Source of the DNA: Pontederia crassipes
Lineage: Eukaryota; Streptophyta; Magnoliopsida; Commelinales; Pontederiaceae
Assembly (NCBI GenBank): GCA_030549335.1
Contig: JAUKPH010000017.1
Span: 9,695,501-9,759,500, forward strand
Direction of reading: 5' to 3'
Length of the DNA stretch: 64,000 nucleotides
Shown: one piece after another, positions 46,801 to 58,800 of the stretch
How positions within the stretch are numbered: position 1 is the first letter of the stretch
Layout of the letters: each line of letters starts with the position of its first letter
Translations under genes and position numbers: made by a program
Notes under the pieces: generated by a model
The model's input: the letters and a program-made list of their open reading frames with translations, nothing else
Told to the model about the DNA's origin: nothing
The model's database searches: none

Positions 46801-49800
46801 GCGCACGCGAAATTTCGAACCCCCGAAAACTTTTCACCCAAGTCTATTTTTTCATCCCAATCATCTCACCATGCATCAACAAGCACGAACGGGTCGAAAA
46901 TTTCGCATGTTTTGATAGCGTAAAACATTTTGCGTTTTCTGACCTTCTTGGCTGGAAACACGAGTACAAGGCGCGCGCGCGAAATTTCGCACCCCCGGAA
47001 AATTTTTGCCCGAGTCCATTTTTTCGTCCCAATCATCTCACCATGCATCAACAGGCGCGAAAGCGTTGAAAAAATCGCATCTTTTGACAACGTAAAAAAT
47101 TTTGTATTTTTTGACCTTCTTGGCTGAAAACACGAGTAAAAGGGCGCGCGAAGTTTCGCACCCCCGGAAAATTTTCGCCCAAAAGTCCATTTTTTCTTCC
47201 CAATCATCTCACAATGCATCAACAGGCACAAAAGTGTCAAAAATTTTGCATCTTTTGACAGCGTCAAAAATTTCACATTTTTTAACCTTCTTGGCTAAAA
47301 ACACGGGTAAAAGGGCCCACGAAATTTCGCACCCTCGGAAAATTTTTGCCCAAAAGTTTATTTTTTCACCCCAATCATCTCACCATGCATCAACAGGAAT
47401 GAAAGCGTCGAAAATTTCACGTCTTTTGATACCGTAAAAAATTTCGCATTTTCTGACTTTCTTGGCTGAAAACACGAGTACATAGCGCGCGTGCGAAATT
47501 TCGCATCCCCGAAAAATTTTTGCCCGAGTCCATTTTTTCGTCCCAATCATCTCACCATGCATCAACAAGCACGAAAGCGTCGAAAATTTTACGTCTTTTG
47601 ACAGCGTAAAAATTTTCGTGTTTTTTGACTTTCTTGGCTGAAAACACGAGTATAAGGCGCTCGCGCAAAATTTTGCACCCCCGAAAACTTTTCGCCCGAG
47701 TCCATTTCTTCGTCCCAATCATCTCACTATGCATCAACAGACATGAGAGCGTCGGAAGTGTCGCATCTTTTGACATTGTAAAAAATTTCGGATTTTTTGA
47801 CCTTCTTGGCTGAAAAGACGAGTAAAAGTCGCGCACGAGAAATTTCGAACCCCCGAAAACTTTTTGACCAAGTCTATTTTTTCGTCCCAATCATCTCACC
47901 ATGCATCAACAAGCATGAAAGCGTCGAAAATTTTGCATCTTTTGATAGCGTAAAAAATTTCGCATTTTTTGATCTTCTTGGCTGAAAACACGACTAAAAG
48001 GCGCGCGCGAGAAATTACGCACCCCCGAAAAATTTTCGCCCGAGTCCATTTTTTCGTCCCAATCATCTCACCATGCATCAACAGGCACGAAAGCATCGAA
48101 AATTTCGCATCTTTTGACAGCGTAAAAAATTTCGTATTTTTCGACCTTCTTGGCTGAAATCACGAGTAAAAGGCGCGCGCGCGAAATTTCGCAACCCCGT
48201 AAAATTTTCGCCCGAGTTCATTTTTTCGTCCCAATCATCTCATCATGCATCAACAGGCACGAAAGCGTCGAAAATTTCACATCTTTTGACAACGTAAAAA
48301 ATTTCGTATTTTTTGACCTTCATGGCTGAAAACACGAGTAAAAGACACGCGCGCTAAACTTCGCACCCCCGGAAAATTTTCGCCCGAGTACATTTTTTCA
48401 TCTCAATCATCTCACCATGCATCAACAGGCATCAAAGTGTTGAAAAATTCGCGTCTTTTGATAGCATAAAAAATTTCACGTTTTTTGACCTTCTTGGCTG
48501 AAAACACGAGTAAAAGTCGCGCGCGCGAAATTTCGAACCCCCGAAAACTTTTCGCCCAAGTCCATTTTTTCGTCTCAATCATCTCACCATGCATCAACAG
48601 GCACAAAAGCGTCGAAAATTTCGCATGTTTTGATAGCGTAAAACATTTCGCGTTTTCTGACCTTCTTGGCTGAAAACACGAGTACAAGGCGCACGCACGA
48701 AATTTCGCACCCCCGGAAAATTTTCACCCGAGTCCATTTTTTTATTCCCAATCATCTCACCATGCATCAACAGGCACAAAAGCGTTGAAAAAAATCGCAT
48801 CTTTTGACAGCGTAAAAAATTTCATATTTTTTGACCTTCTTGGTTGAAAACAAGAGTAAAAGGGCGCGCGAAATTTCGCATCCCCGGAAAATTTTTGCTC
48901 GAGTCCATTTTTTCGTCCCAATCATCTCACCATGCATCAACAGACACGAAAGCGTAAAAAATTTTGCGTCTTTTGACAGCGAAAAAATTTTCATGTTTTT
49001 TGACTTTCTTGGCTGAAAACACGAGTATAAGGCAAGCCGCGAAATTTTGCACCCTCGAAAATTTTTCGCCCGAGTCCATTTCTTCGTCCCAATCATCTCA
49101 CTGTGCATCAACAGGCACGAGAGCGTTGAAAGTGTCGCATCTTTTGACATTGAAAAAAATTTCGGATTTTTTGACCTTCTTGGCTGAAAACACGAGTAAA
49201 AGTCGCACGCGCGAAATTTCGAACCCCCGAAAACTTTTCGCCCAAGTCCATTTTTTCGTCCCAATCATGTCACCATGCATCAACAGGCACGAAAGCGTTG
49301 AAAAAATCGCATCTTTTGATAGCGTAAAAAATTTCGTGTTTTTTGACCTTCTTGGTTGAAAACACGAGTAAAAGGGCGCACGAAATTTCGCACCCCCAGA
49401 AAATTTTCGGCCAAAAGTCCATTTTTTCATCCCAATCATCTCACCATGCATCAACAGGCACAAAAGCGTCGAAAATTTCGCATCTTTTGACAGCGTCAAA
49501 AATTTCACATTTTATAACCTTCTTGGCTGAAAACACGAGTAAAAGGGTCCGCAAAATTTCGCACCCTCGGAAAATTTTCGCCCAAAAGTCCATTTTTTCG
49601 TCCCAATCATCTCACCATGCATCAACAGGAATGAAAGCGTCAAAAATTTCGGTCTTTTGATACCGTAAAAAATTTCGCATTTTCTGACTTTCTTGGCTGA
49701 AAACACGAATACATAGCGCGTGTGCGAAATTTCGCATCCCCGAAAAAATTTTATCCGAGTCCATTTTTTCGTCCCAATCATCTCACCATGCTTCAACAAG

Positions 49801-52400
49801 CACGAAAGCGTCGAAAATTTTGCGTCTTTTGACAGCGTAAAAATTTTCGTATTTTTTTACTTTCTTGGCTGAAAACACGAGTATAAGGCGCTCGCGCGAA
49901 ATTTTGCACCCCCGGAAAATTTTCGCCCGAGTCCATTTCTTCGTCCCAATCATCTCACTGTGCATCAACAGGCATGAGAGCGTCGAAAGTGTCGCATCTT
50001 TTGACATTGTAAAAAATTTCGGATTTTGTGACCTTCTTGTCTGAAAACACGAGTAAAAGTCACGCACGCGAAATTTCGAACCCCCGAAAAGTTTTGCCCA
50101 AGTCCATTTTTTCGTCCCAATCATCTCACCATGCATCAACAAGCACGAAAGCGTAAAAAATTTTGCATCTTTTGATAGCGTAAAAAATTTCGCATTTTCT
50201 GACCTTCTTGGCTGATAACACGAGTAAAAGGCGCGCGCGAGAAAAAAATTTTCGCCCGAGCCCATTTTTTCGTCCCAATCATCTCACCATACATCAACAG
50301 ACACGAAAGCATCGAAATTTCGCAACCCCGTAAAATTTTCGCCCAAGTACATTTTTTCGTCCCAATCATCTCATCATGCATCAACAGGCAGGAAAGCGTC
50401 GAAAATTTCACATCTTTTGACAACGTGAAAAATTTCGTATTTTTTGACCTTCATGGCTGAAAACAAGAGTAAAAGGCACGCGCGCTAAACTTCGCACCCC
50501 CGGAAATTTTTCGCCCGAGTCCATTTTTCATCTCAATCATCTCACCATGCATCAACATGCATGAAAGTGTCGAAAAATTCGCGTCTTTTGATAGCATAAA
50601 AAATTTCACATTTTTTGACCTTCTTGGCTGAAAACACGAGTAAAAGTCGCGCGTGCGAAATTTCGAACCCCCGAAAACTTTTCGCTCAAGTCCATTTTTT
50701 CGTCCCAATCATCTCACCATGCATCAACAGGCACAAAAGCGTCGAAAATTTCGCATGTCTTGATAGCGTAAACATTTCGCATTTTTTGACCTTCTTGGCT
50801 GAAAACACGAGTACAAGGCGCACGCACGAAATTTCGCACCCCCGGAAAATTTTCGCCCAAGTCCATTTTTTCGTCCCAATCATCTCACCATGCATCAACA
50901 GGCACGAAAGCGTTGAAAAAATTGCATCTTTTGACAGCGTAAAAAATTTCGTGTTTTTTGACCTTCTTGGCTGAAAATAGGAGTAAAAGGGCGCGCAAAA
51001 TTTCGCATCCCCGAAAAATTTTCGCCCGAGTCCATTTTTTCGTCTCAATCATCTCACCATGCATCAACAGACACGAAAGCGTAAAAAATTTCGCGTCTTT
51101 TGACAGCGTAAAAATTTTCGTGTTTTTTGACTTTCTTGGCTGAAAACACGAGTATAAGGCGCGCACGCGAAATTTTGCACCCCCGGAAACTTTTCGCCCG
51201 AGTCCATTTCTTCGTCCCAATCATCTCACTGTGCATCAACAGGCACGAGAGCGTCAAAAGTGTCGCATATTTTGATATTGTAAAAAATTTCGGATTTTTT
51301 GACCTTCTTGGCTGAAAAGACGAGTAAAAGTGGTGCGCGCAAAATTTCGAACCGCTGAATCCATTTTTCATCGCAATCTTCTCACCATGCATCAACAGGC
51401 ACGAAAGCGTCGAAAAATTCGCATCTTTTGACAGCGTAAAAAATTTCGCATTTTTTTACCTTCTTGGCTGAAAACACAAGAAAAAGGCGCGCGCGCGAAA
51501 TTTCGCACCCCCGGAAACTTTTCGCCCGAATCCATTTTTTCGTCCCAATCATCTCACCATGCATCAACACGCACGAAAGCGTCGAAAATTTTACATCTTT
51601 TGATAGCGTATAAAATTTCGCATTTTCTGACCTTCTTGGCTGAAAATACGAGTAAAAGGTGCGCGCGCGAAATTACGCACCCCCGGAAAATTTTCGCCCG
51701 AGTCCATTTTTTCGTCCCAATCATCTCACCATGCATCAACAGGTATGAAAGCATCGAAAATTTTGCATCTTTTGACAGCGTAAAAAATTTCGTATTTTTC
51801 GACCTTCTTGGCTGAAAACACGAGTAAAAGACGCGGGCGCGAAATTTCACAACCCCAAAAAATTTTCGCTCGAGTTCATTTTTTCATCCCAATCATCTCA
51901 TCATGCATCAACAGGTACGAAAGCGTCAAAAATTTCACATCTTTTGACTGCGTCAAAAATTTCACATTTTTTGACCTTCTTGGCTGAAAACACGAGTAAA
52001 AGGCGCGCGTGCGAAATTTCGCACCCCAGAAAAATTTTCGCCCGAGTCCATTTTTTCGTCCCAATCATCTCACCATGCATCAACAGGCACGAAAGCGTCG
52101 AAAATTTTGCGTCTTTTGACATCGTAAAAAATTTCATGTTTTTTTACTTTCTTGGCTGAAAACACGAGTATAAGGCGCGCGCGCGAAATTTTGCACCCCC
52201 GAAAAGTTTTCGCCCGAGTCCATTTCTTCGTCCCAATCATCTCACTGTGCATCAACAGACACGAGAACGTTGAAAGTGTCGCATCTTTTGACATTGTAAA
52301 AAATTTCGGATTTTTTGACCTTCTTGGCTAAAAAAACGAGTAAAAGGGCTCGCGAAATTTCGCACCCCCGGAAAATTTTTGCCCAAAAGTCCATTTTTTC
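43000..52400. repeat. satellite domain marked by AGTGTCGCAT monomers
   Basis: A variant monomer with TCTCACTGTGCATC, GAGAGCG and AGTGTCGCAT followed by GACATTGTAAAA and TCGGATTTTTT occurs at 45025, 46727, 47757, 49131, 49988, 51258 and 52275, with a relative near 43139. Each is preceded by a monomer carrying CACGAGTATAAGGC (44915, 46617, 47648, 49022, 49877, 51148, 52165). The linked pair recurs at intervals of 857 to 1700 bp, a loose higher-order repeat. Confidence 0.75.
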
Positions 52401-52899
52401 ATCCCAATCATCTCACCATGCATCAACAGGCACAAAAGCATCAAAAATTTCGCATCTTTTGACAGCGTCAAAAATTTCACATTTTTTAACCTTCTTGACT
52501 GAAAACACGAGCAAAAGGGCGCGCGAAAAATTTTGCACCCCCGAAAAATTTTCTCCCGAGTCCATTTTTTCATCCCAATCATCTCACCATGCATCAACAG
52601 GCACAAAAGCATCGAAAAATTCGCATCTTTTGACAGCATAAAAATTTTTGCATTTTTTGACCTTCTTGGCACACGAGTAAAAGGCGCGCGCTCGAAATTT
52701 CGCACCCCTGGAAAATTTTCGCCCGAGTCCATTTTTTCGTCCCAATCATCTCACCTTGCATCAACAGGCACGAAAGCGTAAAAAATTTTGCATCTTTTGA
52801 TAGCGTAAAAAATTTCACGTTTTTTGACCTTCTTGGCTGAAAACACGAGTAAAAGGCGCACGCGCAAAATTTCGCAACACCAGAAACTTTTCGTCCGAA

Positions 52900-55800
52900 T
52901 CCATTTTTACGTCCCAATCATCTCACTGTGCATATACAGGCACGAAAGCGTAGAAAATTTTGCATCTTTTGACATTGTAAAAAATTTTGCATTTTTTGAC
53001 CTTCTTGGCTGAAAACACGAGTAAAAGGTGCCGGCGCGAAATTTCGCACCCCCGGAAAAATTTCGCCCGAGTCCATTTTTTTGTCCCAATCATCTAACCA
53101 TGCATCAACAGGAACGAAAGCGTCGAAAATTCCGTAGCGTAAAAATTTTCACGTTTTTTTACCTTTTTGGCTGAAAATACGAGTAAAAGGCGCGCGCGAA
53201 ATTTCGAACCCTCGGAAAATTTTCGCCCGAGTCCATTTTTTCATCCCAATCATCTCACCATGCATCAACAGGCACGAAAGCGTCGAAAAATTCGCATCTT
53301 TTGACAGCGTAAAAAATTTCGCATTTTTTGACCTTCTTGGCTGAAAACATGAGTAAAAGGCGCGCGCGCGAAATTTTGCACCCCCAGAAATTTTTCGTCC
53401 GAGTCCATTTTTTCGTCTCAATCATCTCTCCGTGCATATACATGCACGAAAGCGTAAAAAATTTTGCATCTTTTGACATTATAAAAAATTTCGCATTTTT
53501 GGACATTCTTGGCTGAAAACACGAGAAAAGGCGCAGGCGTGAAATTTCGCACCCCCGGAAAATTTTCGCTCGAGTCCATTTTTTCGTCCCAATCATCTCA
53601 CCATACATCAACAGGCACGAAAGCGTCAAAAATTTTGCAGCGTAAAAAATTTCACATTTTTTTGACCTTTTTGGCTGAAAACATGAGTAAAAGACGCGCG
53701 GGCGAAATTTCGAACCCCAGGAAAATTTTTTCCCGAGTTTATTTTTTCATCCCAATCATCTCACCATGCATCAACAGGCATGAAAGCGTCAAAAAATTCC
53801 CATCTTTTGACAGCGTAAAAAATTTCGCATTTTTTTACCTTCTTGGCTGAAAACACGCGCGCACGAAATTTCGCACCCCCGGAAAATTTTCTACCGAGTC
53901 CATTTTTTCGTCACAATATCTCACCATGCATCAACAGGCACAAAAGCATCGAAAAATTGACAGCATAAAAAATTTTGCATTTTTTTGACCTTCTTGGCTG
54001 AAAACACGAGTAAAAGGCGCGCGCTCGAAATTTCGCACCCCCGAAAAATTTTCGCCCGAGTCCATTTTTTGTCTCAATCATCTCACCATGCATCAACATG
54101 AACGAAAGCGTAAAAATTTTGCATCTTTTGACAGCGAAAAATTTTTCACATTTTTTGACCTTCTTGGCTGAAAACACGAGTAAAAGGCGCGTGCGCAAAA
54201 TTTTGCAACACCGGAAACTTTTCGCCCCGAGTCCATTTTTTCGTCCGAATCATCTCACTGTGCACATACAGGCACGAAAGCGTAGAAAGTTTTACATCTT
54301 TTGACATTGTAAAAAATTTTGCATTTTTTGACCTTCTTGGCTGAAAACACGAGTAAGAGGTGCAGGCGCGAAATTTCGCACCACCTGAAAAATTTTGCCC
54401 GAGTCCATTTTTTTGTCCCAATCATGTAACCATACATCAACAGGAATGAAAGCATCAAAAATTTCGCAGCGTAAAAAATTTCACATTTTTTTACCTTCTT
54501 GGCTGAAAATACGAGTAAAAGGCGCGCCCGCGAAATTTTGAACCCTCGAAAAATTTTTGCCTGAGTCCATTTTTTCATCCCAATCATCTCACCATGCATC
54601 AACAGGCACGAAAACGTCGAAAAATTCGCATCTTTTGACAGCGTAAAACATTATGCATTTTTTCACCTTCTTGGCTGAAAACGCGCGCGCGCGAAATTTC
54701 GCACCCGCAGAAAATATTCGCCTGAGTCCATTTTTTCGTCCCAATCATCTCAACATGCATCAACAGGCACTAAAGCGTAAAAAAATTTGCATCTTTTGAC
54801 AGCGTAAAAAAGTTCATATTTTTTGACATTCTTGACTGAAAACACTTGTAAAATGGGCGCACGCGAAATTTCGCAAACCCGGAAAATTTTCGCCCGAGTC
54901 CATCTTTTCATCCCAATCATCTCACCATGCATCAACAGGTACCAAAGCGTCGATAATTTTACATCTTTTGACAGCGTAAAAAATTTCGTGTTTTTTGGCC
55001 TTCATGGCTGAAAACACGAGTAAAAGGAACGCGCGTGAAATTTCGCACCCCCGGAAAATTTTTGCCCGAGTCCATCTTTTCATCCCAATATCTCACCATG
55101 CATCAACAGGCATGAAAGTGTCTAAAATTTTGCATCTTTTGATAGCATAAAAAATTTCGCGTTTTTTGACCTTCTTGGCTGAAAACACGAGTAAAAGGCG
55201 AGCGCGAAATTTCGCTCCCCTGCAAAATTTTCGCCCGAGTCCATTTTTTCGTCCCAAACATATCACCATGTGTCAACAAAAAATTTTGCATCTTTTGGCA
55301 GCATAAAAAATTTCGTATTTTTTTACCTTCTTGGCTGAAAATCGGAGTGAAAGGCACGCGCGCGAAATTTCGTACCCCCGAAAACTTTTCGCCCGAGTCC
55401 ATTTTTTCGTCCCAATCATCTCACCATGCATCAACAGGCAAGCGTAAAAAATTTTGCTTCTTTTGACAGCGTAAAAAATTTCGCATTTTTTTACCTTCTT
55501 GGCTGAAAACACGAGTAAAAGGCGCGCGCGCGAAATTTTGCACCCCAGAAATTTTTCGCCCGAGTCCATTTTTTCGTCTCAATCATCTCACCGTGCATAT
55601 ACACGCACGAAAGCGTCGAAAATTTCGCATCTTTTGATATTATAAAAAATTTCACGTTTTTGGACCTTCTTGGCTGAAAACACGAGTAAAAGGCGCAGGC
55701 GTGAAATTTCGCACCTCCGAAAAATTTTCGCTCGAGTCCATTTTTTCGTCTCAATCATCTCACCATGCATCAACATGCACGAAAGGGTTAAAAATTTCGC

Positions 55801-58800
55801 AGCGTAAAAAATTTCACGTTTTTTTGACCTTTTTGGCTGAAAACACGAATAAAAGAAGCGCAGGCGAAATATCGAACCCTAGGAAAATTTTCTCCCGAGT
55901 TTATTTTTTCATCCCAATCATCTCACCATGCATCAACAGGCATGAAAGCGTCGAAAAATTCCCATCTTTTGACAGCGTCAAAAATTTCGCATTTTTTGCC
56001 TTTCTTGACTGAAAACATGCGCGCGAAATTCCGCACCCCGGGAAAATTTTCTCCCGAGTCCATTTTTTCGTCCCAATCATCTCACCATGCATCAACAGGC
56101 ACAAAAGCGTCAAAAAATTTGCATCTTTTGACGGCATAAAAAATTTTGCATTTTTTTACCTTTTTGGCTGAAAACACGAGTAAAAGGCGCGCGCTCGAAA
56201 TTTCGCACCCCCGAAAAATTTTCGCCCGAGTCCATTTTTTCGTCCTAATCATCTCACCATGCATCAACTGGCACAAAAGCGTAAAAAATTTTGCATCTTT
56301 TGACAGCGTAAAAAAATTCACGTTTTTTGACCATCTTGGTTGAAAACACAAGTAAAAGGCGCGCGCGCGAAATTTCGCAACACCGGAAACTTTTCGCCCG
56401 AGTCCATTTTTTCGTCCCAATCATCTCACTATGCATATACAGTCATGAAAGCGTAGAAAATTTTGCATCTTTTGACATTGTAAAAAATTTTGCATTTTTT
56501 GACCTTCTTGGCTGAAAACACGAGTAAAGGGTGCAGGCGCGAAATTTTGCACCCGGGGAAAAATTTCGCCCGAGTCCTTTTTTTCGTACCAATCATCTAA
56601 CCATGCATCAACAAGAACGAAAGCGTCGAAAATTTTGCAGCGTAAAAAATTTCACGTTATTTTACCTTCTTGGCTGAAAATATGAGTAAAATGCGCCGCG
56701 CGCGAAATTTCGAACCCTCGGAAAATTTTCGCCCGAGTCCATTTTTTCATCCCAATCATCTCACCATGCATCAACAGGCACGAAAGCGTAAAAAAATTCG
56801 CATCTTTTGACAGCGTAAAAAAATTCGCATTTTTTGACCTTCTTGGCTGAAAACACGAGTAAAAGACACGCGCGTGAAATTTCGCACCCCCGAAAAATTT
56901 TTGCCTGAGTCCACCTTTTCATCCCAATATCTCACCATGCATCAATAGGCATGAAAGTGTCGAAAAATTCGCATTTTTTGATAGCATAAAAATTTTGGGT
57001 TTTTTGACCTTGTTGGCTGAAAACACGAGTAAAAGGCGCGCGCGAAATTTCATTCCCCTGGAAAATTTTCACCCGAGTCCATTTTTTCGTCCCACTCATA
57101 TCACCATGCATCAACAGGCATGAAAGCAACGAAAATTTTGCATCTTTTGACAGCACAAAAAATTTCGTGTTTTTTTACCTTCTTGGCTGAAAATCAGAGT
57201 CAAAGGCATGCGCACGAAATTTCGCACCCATGAAAAATTTTCACCTGAGTCCATTTTTTCATCGCAATCTTCTCACCATGCATCAACAGGCACGAAAGCG
57301 TCATAAAATTCGCATATTTTGACAGCGTAAAAAATTTCGCGTTTTTTGACCTTCTTGGCTGAAAACTCAAGAAAAAGGCGCGCGCAGCGAAATTTCGCAC
57401 CACCGGAAACTTTTCGCCCGAGTCCATTTTTTCGTCCCAGTCATCTCATCATGCATCAACAGGGACGAAAGCGTCAAAAATTTTGCATCTTTTGACAGCG
57501 TAAAAAAAATCGCATTTTTTGACCTTCTTGGCTAAAAACACGAGTAAAAGACGCGCGGGCGAAATTTCGAACTCCCGGAAAATTTTCTCCCGAGTTTATT
57601 TTTTCATCCCAATAATCTCACCATGTATCAACAGGCACGAAAGCATTGAAAAATTCTCATCTTTCGACAGCATAAAAAATTTTGCATTTTTTGACCTTCT
57701 TGGCTGAAAACACGAGTAAAAGGCGCGCGCTCGAAATTTCGCACCCCCGAAAACTTCGCACCCCCGGAATTTCGGACCCCCGGAAATTTCGAACCCTCGA
57801 AAAATTTTTGCCTGAGTCCATTTTTTCATCCCAATCATCTCACCATGCATCAACAGGCACGAAAGCGTCGAAAAATTCGCATCTTATGACAGCATAAAAA
57901 ATTTCGCGTTTTTTGACCTTCTTGGCTGAAAACGCGCGCGCGAAATTTCGCACACGCAGAAAATTTTCGCTGGAGTCCATTTTTTTGTCCCAATCATCTC
58001 ACCATGCATCAACAGGCACAAAAGCGTAAAAATTTTTGCATCTTTTGACAACGTAAAAAATTTCACATTTTTTGACCTTCTTGGCTGAAAACACGAGTAA
58101 AAGCGCTGCGCGCGCGAAATTTCGCAACCCCGGAAAATTTTCGCCCGAGTCAATCTTTTCATCCCAATCATCTCACCATGCATCAACAGGTATGAAAGTG
58201 TCGAAAATTTCACATCTTTTTACAGCGTAAAAAATTTCGTATTTTTTGACCTTCATGGCTGAAAACACAAGTAAAAGGCACGCGTGTGAAATTTCGCACC
58301 CCCGGAAAATTTTCACCCGAGTCCATCTTTCATCCCAATATCTCACCATCCATCAACAGGCATGAAAGTGTCGAAAAATTTGCATCTTTTGATAGCATAA
58401 AAAATTTCGCATTTTTTGACCTTCTTGGCTGAAAACACGAGTAAAAGGCGCGCGCAAAATTTCGCACCCCTGAAAAAATTTTCGGCCGAGTCCATTTTTT
58501 CATCGCAATCTTCTCACAATGCATCAATAGGCATGAAAGCGTCAAAAAATTCGCATCTTTTGATAGCGTAAAAAAATTCACGTTTTTTGACCTTCTTGGC
58601 TGAAAACACAAGAAAAAGGCTCGCGCGCGAAATTTCGCAACCCGAAAACTTTTCGCCCGAGTCCATTTTTTCGTCCTAATCATCTCACCATGCATCAACA
58701 GGCACGAAAGTGTCGAAAATTTTGCATCTTTTGACAGCGTAAAAAATTTCGCATTTTTTGACCTTCTTGGCGGAAAACACGAGTAAAAGGCGCGCGCGCG

